Shown here in pieces: positions 49,501 to 59,092 of a stretch of DNA of 64,000 nucleotides; the first letter of the stretch is position 1, and each line of letters begins with the position of its first letter. The notes under the pieces were generated by a model. That model saw nothing but the letters and a program-made list of their open reading frames with translations, ran no database searches and was not told the origin of the DNA. Position numbers and translations under genes: made by a program. Location: the NCBI GenBank assembly GCA_041392765.1, contig JAWKLL010000026.1, forward strand, positions 14,827-78,826, given 5' to 3'. This DNA is from Lewinella sp041392765 (GTDB lineage: Bacteria > Bacteroidota > Bacteroidia > Chitinophagales > Saprospiraceae).

Positions 49501-49587
49501 CTCGGTGCAGGTAACTACCAAGGTGTAGAATACGGCAACTTGCCATCTACCCGCTCTTTGGGTGTCAACCTATCGTTGAACTTCTAA
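46528..49587 (+). CDS. SusC/RagA-type TonB-dependent outer-membrane receptor (about five frameshifts)
   Basis: About 1020 aa. Signal peptide PVLLCCLLLSAAAIQAQ (recovered after a shift near 46575), carboxypeptidase-regulatory-like domain (SVSGQVTDDSGLPLIGASI), TonB-box region DEVVVTALGIERSKKNLTYS, plug (FVNTLNGKVAGLVVT, ALVVVDGVPIDN, FLKGGAAAVLYGSRGANGV), then a 22-strand barrel ending LPSTRSLGVNLSLNF. Further shifts occur near 47030, 47600, 49080 and 49378. It imports oligosaccharide together with the SusD protein encoded 25 bases downstream. Every domain is recognisable, so it is probably functional in the cell. The start is ATG 46528 or 46531. Confidence 0.95.
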
Positions 49588-49611
49588 TTTTGAACTTAAA
49601 AAACAAGCATA

Positions 49612-51177
49612 ATGAATAAATTTTCATTTTCTTATTGGCGGTCTGCTTTGTTTGCCGTACTTACATTGGTAATGCTCGGCGGCTGTACAGACGACTTCGA
49701 GGAGTTGAATGTTGACCAAACTAAACTCTCCGTATTGGGAGCCAATGAATACCCCTTCCTTTTTAGCAAGGCGCAATCTTCGGCATCCTATGCTTTTTGG
49801 CGTTATCAGGTAGCGCAGAACCTTTTTGCCGACCTGTATGCTCAGTATTACGCTACTACCGCTACTTATTTCCCTTCGGATAGAAACGTGATCCGTATGG
49901 ACTGGATGCAGTGGCACTGGCGCCCTATCTACACTGACTGTGTGCCACAGTTGAAGGTTTTGCTTAACGAACTAGAGCCTTCTTCTCCAGAATATGCATT
50001 GGCAGACATCATGTGGGTCTATGCCTTCCACCGCCTTACAGATTACTATGGCCCTGTTCCATACTTTCAGGCAGGGGAACCATTGGCCGTTGTACCTTAT
50101 GATAGCCAAGAAGCTATTTATATGGATTTCTTCGAACGATTGGGTAAAGCTGTTACTGTGTTACAAAGTAATACGGACAAAACACCTTACGGAAGCTTTG
50201 ACTTGATTTACGGAGGGGATGTCAACAAATGGATAGAATTTGCTAATAGCCTACGACTGCGCTTGGCCATGCGTATTTCAAGCGCTGACCCAACCAAAGC
50301 GAAAGCAGAGGCCGAAGCAGCCGTATCGGCTGGCGTTATCACGAATGTTGCCAATGATGCCTATATGTATAAAACATCAGCAGGGGATGACGTAAATGGC
50401 CTGTCAGGCATTTCGGTATGGAATGAATTCCGTATGAGTGCAGCCATGGAATCGGCACTGAAGGGGTACAACGACCCTCGTATGCAAGTTTACTTCCAAC
50501 CTGCTTCTGAAACAGGTACTTATGAAGGGTTGCGCAATGGTTTATCGGCTGCCCAACTAGGGGAACTGGTGAATACTAGCAACTACAACTCCAATGTAGG
50601 TACTCGCTGGGTGACTGGTGGTGGATCTGCTTGGGCAAGAGTAGGCGAAACACCCCAGAATATTCTCCATGCCTCGGAAGTGTATTTCATTCGTGCTGAA
50701 GGTGCGCTGAAAGGGTGGAACATGGGTGGCTCTGCTCAGGAGCTATACAACGCAGGAATTGATGCCTCCATGCGACAGTGGGGTATTACCGACAATGCCG
50801 CTATTCAGGCTTACCAGAACTTGGAATCTACACCCGTAGCTCCTCAGGATTTCTTGAATTCTCCTGCTTTGAATAACGCCCCTGTAAAATGGGCTGCGGA
50901 CGAAGCTACACAGCGCCTACAGATCGCTACACAAAAGTGGTTGGCACTCTTCCCTGATGGTATTGAAGCTTGGGCAGATATGCGCCGCTCTGGGTTGCCA
51001 GTATTATACCCGGTGGCCAATTCTGACAATGGCGATTTGCCAAACGGGGAACGCCCTCGCCGTATTCCTTTCATCGACTATGAAAAGAATACCAATAGCG
51101 ACGCGGTAGAGGCGGCAGCTTCCTTGCTGGGTGGCCCGGACAAAGCTACTACCCCACTTTGGTGGGATAGGAACTAG
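49612..51177 (+). CDS. SusD/RagB-like glycan-binding lipoprotein
   Basis: 521 aa, intact. Lipobox VMLGGC followed by TDDFEELNVDQTKLS, as in the SusD-like_2 group. TPR-like helices include YALADIMWVYAFHRLTDYYG, WIEFANSLRLRLAMRIS, SEVYFIRAEGAL and ATQKWLALFPDGIEAWADMR, a family-typical end. Surface lid that captures the glycan for the SusC pore. It closes the SusCD operon, and a strong terminator follows. Confidence 0.96.
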   Translation: MNKFSFSYWRSALFAVLTLVMLGGCTDDFEELNVDQTKLSVLGANEYPFLFSKAQSSASYAFWRYQVAQNLFADLYAQYYATTATYFPSDRNVIRMDWMQWHWRPIYTDCVPQLKVLLNELEPSSPEYALADIMWVYAFHRLTDYYGPVPYFQAGEPLAVVPYDSQEAIYMDFFERLGKAVTVLQSNTDKTPYGSFDLIYGGDVNKWIEFANSLRLRLAMRISSADPTKAKAEAEAAVSAGVITNVANDAYMYKTSAGDDVNGLSGISVWNEFRMSAAMESALKGYNDPRMQVYFQPASETGTYEGLRNGLSAAQLGELVNTSNYNSNVGTRWVTGGGSAWARVGETPQNILHASEVYFIRAEGALKGWNMGGSAQELYNAGIDASMRQWGITDNAAIQAYQNLESTPVAPQDFLNSPALNNAPVKWAADEATQRLQIATQKWLALFPDGIEAWADMRRSGLPVLYPVANSDNGDLPNGERPRRIPFIDYEKNTNSDAVEAAASLLGGPDKATTPLWWDRN

Positions 51178-51247
51178 TACCTTGATTCATCGAAATATCG
51201 TTGCAGCCATTAGCTAATGCTGCAACTAGATGCAGTTACCTTTTTGT

Positions 51248-51290
51248 AGCCATCCTGATTTTTATATAAAACAGGATGGCTATTTTTTTT
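51248..51290 (+). terminator. Rho-independent terminator after susD
   Basis: AGCCATCCTG and CAGGATGGCT form a perfect 10-bp stem around a 14-base AT loop, followed by ATTTTTTTT. Confidence 0.93.
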
Positions 51291-51446
51291 GGGTTCTTTG
51301 ACTTTTTTAGTGGAGGCTACCCTTCGGGTCGCTACGTTTCGCAGCTCGCTATTCGCTCGGCCCCGGCAAACCCGGGTCTGTCAGCTAAAAGCTGCCACTG
51401 CTTCACATCGCTAGCCCAGCACGACCACTAGATTTGTCAAAAAACC
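51291..51446. repeat. Repeat C2, with GGTTCTTTGAC ends
   Basis: Starts GGGTTCTTTGACTTTTTTAG, ends GATTTGTCAAAAAACCT; shares CGCAGCTCGCTATTCGCTCG and CACATCGCTAG with 24417-24575. The inner palindromes CCGGCAAACCCGGG and CAGCTAAAAGCTG are private to this copy. Confidence 0.75.
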
Positions 51447-51460
51447 TTTTTTTCTATCAC

Positions 51461-51611
51461 TAAAGACATACTCTAAGTAGTATTATACGGAGACCTAGCG
51501 ATCACGGCAAAAGGCCGAAACAAGTTGTGACGCAGCACCGCGTTGAGCGGCAGTCAGAGCGCCGAGCGAATAGCTAAATCGCAACATTTGTCAAAGAACC
51601 TGTTATCTTTG
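51461..51611. repeat. Repeat fragments and the -7 box of the VCBS lipoprotein gene
   Basis: TAAAGACATACTCTAAG (51461-51478) is an arm of repeat B. From about 51488 to 51600 runs an inverted, diverged part of repeat C (GCGCCGAGCGAATAGCT, end TTTGTCAAAGAACC). TATCTTTG at 51604-51611 is an exact -7 box lying directly against the repeat end, so part of the upstream promoter sequence is repeat-derived. Confidence 0.6.
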
Positions 51612-51691
51612 TTAACAACAATTGATTTTCCAATGCGAGGTGAATACATACCAAATGATAAGATTAACATTGTATTGCGGCAAGCGATGCA

Positions 51692-54600
51692 ATGTCTCCG
51701 GAAACGTTCACTTTTTCCATTTTTCACCTCTTATGGCTGCTTTTGCTTTCCACTTGTAAAACGAAGCATGACCAACCGTTCCGTTTGCTTTCTTCCGCAG
51801 ATACGGGTATCAATTTCACCAATACACTATCGGAATCACCAGATTTTAATGTACTCAAATACGGTTATTTCTACAATGGCAGTGGTGTAGCTTGCGGCGA
51901 TTTGAATAATGATGGTCTGCTGGATTTGTTCTTTACGGGCAACCTCGTACCTAACAAGCTCTATTTCAATACAGGAAAAGGCAAGATTGAGTACAAAGAT
52001 GTAACAGAACGGCAGGCGTAGCAGCTGCTGACGGATGGAACAATGGGTAAATCTAGTGGATATAATGCCGATTGGTTGGATATATACGTGTGTCGGTCGG
52101 CGGCTCAGCAAGCCCGCTTGGGGCGCAATCTCCTTTTTATCAACCAAAAGACGGGTCTTTTCCAGAAGCAGCCGCTCAGTATGGACTGGATGATGATGCT
52201 TATTCTACCCAAGCTGCTTTCTTCGACTACGACCGCGATGGTGATTTAGATTGCTTCGTGCTCAACCACTCTGTGCAGGAGTATGCCGGTTTTGGCGCCG
52301 CGCTACCCGCTACTAAGGAAAAAAATAACCCAGCTTATAGCTCACACCTGTACCGCAATGATGGAGGAAAATTCAACGACATTTCCGAATCAGCAGGGCT
52401 GGTTTCCAATGTGCTCAGTTTTGGTTTAGGTATCGCGGTTGATGATTTTAACAACGACGGTTGGTTAGATATTTATGTTTCCAACGATTATAACGAGGAA
52501 GACTATTTCTACATCAATCAGGCGGATGGAACTTTCAAGGAAAGCTTACGTGCTTGTTTCGATCACGTTTCTCTCTTTTCGATGGGATCGGATGCGTGCG
52601 ACCTTAACGATGACGGATGGACGGATCTTATCACACTGGACATGCTGCCCGCTTCCAATGAAAGGATAAAAATGACTTCCGGCGACGATAATTACCAGAA
52701 ATATGCTTCTTTGGTCAGGAATGGGTTTTATCATCAGAATATGCGTAATATGCTTCAGCTTAACCAGGGCAATGGTGAACAGGGACATGTGCCGCTTTTT
52801 GCTGAAATCGGCCAATTAGCGGGTATTTCCAATACAGATTGGTCTTGGTCGGTGTTGGGTGCAGATCTGAATATGGATACCCATAAAGATTTGTTTATCA
52901 CTAATGGATATGCAAGGGATTACACCAATATGGAATTCCTGAGTTATACGATGCAAACCCAACTCAATGCGCAACAATCCGGCCAACCCGTGAACCAGAT
53001 GGAGGTGATAGCGCAAATGCCGGCTATACGTGAACCAAACAAGGTGTTTCAGCAAGTTACGCCCCTGCAATTTGAATCCGTAGGTTCCTCATGGGGGTTG
53101 GATCAAGCCTCTATCTCGCATGGCGCTGTCATTGCAGACCTCGATAATGACGGCGATCCCGATATTGTCACCGCGAACGTAAACGAAACTGCTTTTGTGT
53201 ATGAAAATACCCACACGCAAACAAACACGGCTTATCTGCATATTGATATGAGCAAGATATCCGCAGCGAAGGCTATTGGTGCCCGCGTTGTAGTCGTCGC
53301 CGATGGAAAACGACAACACCAAACTTTTATGCCTGCACGTGGGTTTCAGTCTGCCAATTATGCGCCCCTGCTGTTTGCCCTCGGGCATGCAAACCAAGCT
53401 GACTCTGTACTCATTTACTGGGCCGACGGTCATGCTAGCGTTTGGAAAAATATTCCTAAAGGGCAGTTTTGGCAACCTAATCAAGATGACAGTGCTGCTA
53501 ACTTGCCTCCTATTGCTACCCGCAGCAATGCGCTAATGCCGCCCATAAAGATAACAAAGCTACCTTATCGACACCAGGAAGATGTCCGAAATGATTTTGC
53601 AGATCAGCCGCTGCTGCCGTTTATGTGTTCCTATGGCGGCCCTGCTTTAGCCACTACTACAAAGGATGACGAAACGCTAGTGTTCATGGGGGGAGCTTCC
53701 GGGCAACCGGGTAGTGTACTGCAATACCGAGATGCTCAATTGTTGCCCTGGGGAAATGCTATGGGGATAGCTGCCGCCGCTGCCGAAGACATAGCGGCTA
53801 CTTTTACCGATACAGATAACGATGGCTATGACGACTTGGTAGTGGTAGCTCAACAATACCATCGTACCGTGCCCACCCAAGAAGAAAAACCTCGCCTGTA
53901 TCGACGACAAGGTAATAGTTTCAACCTCGTAGCACAAGCATTTCCCGAAGACCTAACGGTTTCCGCCAGCACCGTGCTAGCATTTGACGCTAATGCCGAT
54001 GGTTGGGATGATCTTTTCATTGGGGCACAAGGTGAAGGGCTGAATTTTCCTGCCCCTGCCGATTCTTGGCTTTGTTTTAATAATGGAGCAGGGATTTTTA
54101 CCCATTGTGAGTCATTGTCCTTGGGGTTGGTAACGGATGCACTCGCCTTGGATGCGGATCACGATGGCGACACCGACCTAGTAGTAAGTAGAGCATGGGG
54201 GACTATTGCCTATATTCCCAATGAAAATGGCAATTTCCAAGTGCACACAGCCCAAGACATGAGCGACACGGGTTGGTGGCTTAGTCTGTCTGCCGCCGAT
54301 CTGGATGGTGATGATCTTCCGGAAATCATTGCTGGAAACCTAGGACTTAACCATCAACTGGCTGTACTCAGCGATAATGGTTTAATGATGTATTACGGTG
54401 CTTTTGCTAATGCGTCTCAGCGCATCCCACTTATCGGTTATACCCAACAAGGTGTGTCTTACCCTTTTGCTGCCCGCGATGAATTATTGGCTCCTCTTCC
54501 GCTGCTAAAAAAGACCTTCACTGACTACATAAGCTATTCTCAAGCAACGTTGGAAGAAGTGGTGGCTCCCTTTCAAAAAGAAGCACAATTTTTGTCAGCC

Positions 54601-54960
54601 CATGAGCTGAGAAGTATGATACTGCATTTCAAAAACAGTGAATGGCACAGTACCGCGCTTCCTGCCGAAGCACAGCGATCGCCCGTTTATGCGAGTACAA
54701 CGTGGAATGTGAATAGCGACAACTATCCCGACCTAGTTTTGGCTGGAAATATAACCCATACAAGGGTGCGAATAGGCAAAATAGATGCCAACCACGGGCA
54801 AGTTTTTATGGGAGACAACAAACGTACATTCACTTACGCAGGCGACATTGGCCTCAGAGCAGATGTGCGCCAAATAGCCCCCATGCCCGATGGCAGCTTG
54901 CTCGTAGGCAGCAATGACAGCGAATGGATGCGGGTGTTTATGCCGTTGAGAAATGATTAG
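51692..54960 (+). CDS. VCBS/FG-GAP repeat lipoprotein with ASPIC/UnbV domain (frameshifts at 52.0-52.2 kb)
   Basis: About 1090 aa. Hydrophobic signal and lipobox-like LLWLLLLSTC; VCBS calcium motifs DLNNDGLLD, DYDRDGDLD, DFNNDGWLD, DLNDDGWTD, DLDNDGDPD, DTDNDGYDD and DANADGWDD; an UnbV-like domain in the middle (YLHIDMSKISAAKAIGARV ... LIYWADG). Such proteins regularly follow SusCD in Bacteroidota glycan loci and are thought to be surface glycan-binding or scaffold proteins. Four shifts cluster between 52013 and 52152, where the reading is recovered as RAGVAAADGW ... NADWLDIYVCRSA ... NQKDGSFPEAA. The remaining 2.8 kb are open. Confidence 0.87.
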
Positions 54961-55009
54961 GGCGATACCACCGACCCAGACTATTCAAGACTTCGGTATC
55001 GGCTAACAC

Positions 55010-55737
55010 CTACTGCCGCACCTCCCTCGCCCCCAAATGGTCGAAGCCTCGCTCGCGTTCGTAGGTAATCATATCCTCTGGGCGAAAGTTGGTGATAAAG
55101 GCTCTACGGCGACGGTCGGTGGAATTCCCCCGGGCGTAGTGCACTGTTCGACCATGATGAAAGGTACAGCTTCCCGCTTGCATCTCTGCCGCTATTGCTT
55201 CTGCTTCTGTTGCCTGACATTGCAGTGCCCCTCCCTGACCCGTTTGTACATGTGAACGTAGTGCTGCTTGGTGCGACTTGGGAATAAACCACATACACCC
55301 GTTTTCTTTCACTACATCGTCCAGTGCGAGCCAACAACTCACTGCTCTTTTATCTGGCATATTGATCCAGTAAGCTTCGTCCTGATGCCAGGGGGTGGGA
55401 GCATGGGTGTGGGGTGGCTTGTCTATCAGCATATCAAAATCTAACGCCATATCTTCACCCATCAACTGACGTGCCAACGCAGTCACCCGCTGGTGAATAA
55501 CGGATTGCATCAACGCTGGATACAATCGGGAAGGACACATAATTTGTACTATTTTTTCCTTCCCTTAGTATCGGTCGTGCCGCTCAAGTCTGACCGATGG
55601 CTACCCGTCTCTATCTTGCCAGATAGAAAGTCTTCATATACTTGCCGGAAGTATTCAACCTCCTCAGGTGTAATTAGGTTAGCAACCATCAGGTAGCCTT
55701 CGTCCGCAAAGAACTGTATTTGCTGTGCTGTCAACAT
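55010..55737 (-). CDS. PhyH-family Fe(II)/2-oxoglutarate dioxygenase (one frameshift)
   Basis: About 242 aa. MLTAQQIQFFADEGYLMVAN and LITPEEVEYFRQVYEDF at the N-terminus; iron ligands HQDE in TPWHQDEAYWINM; SCWLALDDVVKENGCMWFIP; the distal His and 2-oxoglutarate Arg in TFHHGRTVHYARGNST and RRRAFITNF. The frame shifts near 55550, in a run of A bases. Oxidises an unknown small molecule. It begins 3 bases after the nagB stop, so it belongs to that operon and may act on an amino-sugar product (inference). Confidence 0.87.
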
Positions 55738-55740
55738 ACG

Positions 55741-57668
55741 CTAAAATTTCCACCTTCTGAAAGCCTCCATCGCTTCATATTCTGCCAGTCCCAGTGCTCT
55801 GTATGCAGCAGCGGTGGCTTGGTTGCGGTCTTCGGCTCGCTGCCAAAATTCCCGCTCGTCTTCCCCTGGAAACGGGGGCTTATCCTTTTGTGATTGGTGC
55901 ATGAAGATCGCTTTACGCTTTTTGATTAATTCCTGTGGGCTTAGCGGTACCGCCATTTCAATTTCATGAATAGGCCATTCGTGCCAAGCTCCTCGGTATA
56001 GCCACAACCAGCAATCTTTCATCCATTTTTCAGTTTGTAATGCCTCAAATGCGCCAAATATAGCATTCAAACACACCCGATGCGTACCATGAGGGTCGGC
56101 CAAATCTCCTGCTGCAAATACCTGATGGGGTTGTATATCAATGAGCAATTGCTTGATGATGTCTATATCGGCCTGCCCAACGGGGTTCTTACGAGTTGTG
56201 CCCGTTTCATAAAAAGGTAGATCCAAGAAATGGATGTGTTTGTCATCTAACCCACAAAACCGCGCACCGGCACGTGCCTCTCCTCTGCGTATCAACCCCT
56301 TTACTAAACGCACATCGGCAGTGTCTTTATCTCCTGTCTTTTTTTTGCAAAGGGCTTGGTACGCATTATCATTAATGCGGAGCAATTCAGCATCCGTTTG
56401 TGCAGTCTTTTCGCCAAATTCTTGCAAAAATTCAATATAGCGCAAAGCGTCGTGGTCGTGTACAGCTATGTTACCAGAAGTCTGATAAGCTACATGCACG
56501 TCATGCCCTTGATCTACCAACCGCAAAAAAGTCCCTCCCATAGAAATGACATCATCATCGGGATGTGGGCTGAAAATAATAACCCGTTTTTTGGCAGGTT
56601 TAGCACGTTCAGGCCTGCGGCTATCATCCGTGCCAGGCTTCCCACCAGGCCACCCTGTAATCGTATCCTGTAGCCGGTTATGTACTTTAATATTTAGTTC
56701 GTAAGAAGAAGCGTACTCTATGATCAAATCACTGAGTTGGTGTTCTGTTGTAATCACTATCTGTAAGGCGCAGAATCGTTTTTCCGCCTGCTGTGACAAC
56801 CAAATAACGGCTTGTATAACTAAATCCTCTGTCCAGTCGCATATACCTACTCCTCCACGGAGTTTTGACACGAGTCAATTCCCTGATGCTGCTTCATCAA
56901 TATATACCCTTACGTTGGGATGCTCCTGCAAAAAGTTGCTGGAATCACAGGCGTGATCTCGCCTTCTACTGCACGCTGTATAATGGTTGCCTTGTGTTGT
57001 ACCCCACCCCATCAAGAATATTTTCCGCGCTTTCATAATAGAGCCGATCCCCATCGTAATAGCACGGTAAGGAACATCCTCTATATGGATAAAATCTTTA
57101 ATGGCATCCTGACGGGTAATCCCATCCAAGCGAACCAAGCGTGTAAAGGAATTCTGCCAACTGCCTGGTTCATTGAAACCAATATGCCCCGTTCGGCCGA
57201 TACCTAAAAGTTGGATATCAATACCGCCTGCTTGGTCAATTTTTTCTCGTAATCTTTGCAATACTGTTCCACTTCTCTAAGGGTACAGTACCATCAGGGA
57301 TATGTACATTGGCAGGGTTGATGTCCACATGATCAAACAAATAGTCATGCATAAAACGAACATAACTCTGCTCTGAATCAGGGGCAATGGGGTAGTATTC
57401 ATCTAAATTGAATGTCACAACATTTGCAAAACTCAGTTGCTCTTCCCCTGTGCATACGCACCAACTCCTTGTACACCCCAATAGGCGACGACCCTGTAGC
57501 CAGCCCCAAGACGATAGACTCACCCTCCTGCTGCTTTTGGCGGATCGCTAGCGCTATGGTCTTTGCTATGTGTACACAGGCCTCGTTGGCATCACCCCAT
57601 ATTTTTACGGGAAGTTTCTCTACCGACTTGAGTTGGTACTTCAATGTGTTGGTGATTTTCGCAGACAT
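55741..57668 (-). CDS. nagB: Glucosamine-6-phosphate deaminase fused to a PIG-L-type deacetylase (at least four frameshifts)
   Basis: About 642 aa. The N-terminal NagB half has VLGLATGSSPIGVYKELV, FNLDEYYPIAPDSEQSYV, LLGIGRTGHIGFNEPGS with the catalytic residues, and HPNVRVYIDEAAS. The C-terminal half (from about residue 270) is a LmbE/PIG-L domain with zinc motif SPHPDDDVISMGG and the second histidines in ADPHGTHRVC. The fusion is known from Bacteroidota. It converts GlcN-6-P to fructose-6-P, and the added domain may remove an N-acetyl group first (inference). Frames change near 57420, 57255, 56990, 56950 and 56870. Its promoter carries the palindromic operator (57761-57772). Confidence 0.93.
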
Positions 57669-57733
57669 ATTTGTTTTTTTGTTACATGTACCCTAATACC
57701 TTCTATTTGATTATGCCAAATTCCAGTATTTCA

Positions 57734-57794
57734 CAAAGATAACGACAAATAATTCAAAATGTGTGCGCACACACTATTTTTTTTTGTATCCTTG
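57734..57794. promoter_or_regulatory. Divergent nagB/lacI promoters with a LacI-type operator
   Basis: TGTGTGCGCACACA at 57760-57773 is a perfect palindrome with the central CG favoured by LacI-family repressors. On one side CAAAGATA (57734-57741) is the minus-strand -7 box TATCTTTG for nagB. On the other, TATCCTTG (57787-57794) is the likely plus-strand -7 of the regulator gene. It has the same layout as 46212-46270. The leader 57795-57997 holds no gene. Confidence 0.78.
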
Positions 57795-57997
57795 TACGGA
57801 ATTATCGTACATAGGATCAAGTTTGACCATTGCAATGGATTATTCTAAATGAAGTTTATCCATTGCGGAAGGAATCACATACGCTTACCCCAGCCTGTTC
57901 CGACAAACAGTTGTAAAAGGCTATATTTGTACGGCAGGAAGAGGTCGCCTTATGTGATCAATGAATATTTACCCATTCTTTAATACCATTCTAAAGC

Positions 57998-59086
57998 ATG
58001 AAAAAGCGGGTTCGAATCAAGGACATAGCTTCCAGAGCCAATGTTTCTACTGGTACGGTCGATCGGGTACTGCATAACAGAGGCAAAGTCGCTGATGATG
58101 TAAGGAAACGAGTCTTACAAGTGATCGACGAGCTTGGTTACGAACGCAACCTTATCGCCAGTGCTTTAGCCTATAACAAGCAAATAAGAGTGGCATCCCT
58201 ATTACCTCTCACTCATGTCGATCCTTATTGGAGACAGACGAACCAGGGATTGGTCGCAGCCAATAAATCACTACAGCATTATGGGATGATGCTAGAACCC
58301 TTCTTTTTCGATTATGGCGACCCTCGTAGTTTCTTGGAAACAGCCCGAAAAGCCATTGAGATTCAACCTGACGGGATACTTGTCCCCCCCATGTTTGATG
58401 CAGAAGCCCATTGGTTGGTAGATGCTTGCGAAGCATCTGCTATTCCCTATGTATTCATTAATACGCACTTAGAAGACGCTAACCCCGTAAGTTATATCGG
58501 CCAAGACTCCTATCAAAGCGGCGTACTCGGTGCCAGATTGCTCAATTTTGGCCTTGCAGAAGGTGGGCATGTTTGTATCCTGAATCTGGATTATAGTACT
58601 CGTGCTGCTCAACACCTCATTAGCAAAGAAAAAGGGTTTAAGGATTATTTTGCTGAAAGGCCCGCTAAAAAAATCAATATCATCCGTGAAGACTTTGAAG
58701 ATTTCGACGATCCTCATCGTCTCCAGAAATTTCTCGCGGATCTACTACACAGCCATCCTCTGCTAAGTGGAATTTTTGTAACCAATTCTCGTGCTTATAA
58801 AATATTAGACATCTTTGAAAAGCCAATCGTAGAAAGAAATATTAAAATCGTGGGGTTCGACCTTATCCCGCAAAATTTACAATATCTACATGATGATAAA
58901 ATAAACTTCTTAATCAACCAAAACCCCGCAGAACAAGGCTTTATAGGCCTACATAGCTTATTCAAGCACTTGGTTAGTAAAGAACCCGTAGAAAAAATAC
59001 AATACCTCCCCCTTGACATCGTAGTAAAGGAAAACGCCGCCTACTATGTAAAAAAAATGGAGACTACCAGTATGGTAATGGGATAA
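57998..59086 (+). CDS. LacI-family transcriptional regulator
   Basis: 362 aa, intact. The N-terminal helix-turn-helix and hinge are clear: RIKDIASRANVSTGTVDRVL, HNRGKVADDVRKRVLQVIDE, LGYERNLIASALA. The ligand domain is of the periplasmic-binding type (DPYWRQTNQGLVAANKSLQ, IQPDGILVPPMF, PYVFINTHLEDANPVSYIGQ, DSYQSGVLGARLL, SGIFVTNSRAYKILD, KIVGFDLIPQNLQYL). It most likely represses nagB and the SusCD/GHL10 divergon through GTGTGCGCACAC and autoregulates. The ligand is unknown; an amino-sugar or mannose derivative would fit. Convergent with ffh at 6 bases. Confidence 0.93.
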   Translation: MKKRVRIKDIASRANVSTGTVDRVLHNRGKVADDVRKRVLQVIDELGYERNLIASALAYNKQIRVASLLPLTHVDPYWRQTNQGLVAANKSLQHYGMMLEPFFFDYGDPRSFLETARKAIEIQPDGILVPPMFDAEAHWLVDACEASAIPYVFINTHLEDANPVSYIGQDSYQSGVLGARLLNFGLAEGGHVCILNLDYSTRAAQHLISKEKGFKDYFAERPAKKINIIREDFEDFDDPHRLQKFLADLLHSHPLLSGIFVTNSRAYKILDIFEKPIVERNIKIVGFDLIPQNLQYLHDDKINFLINQNPAEQGFIGLHSLFKHLVSKEPVEKIQYLPLDIVVKENAAYYVKKMETTSMVMG

Positions 59087-59092
59087 GCTCCT

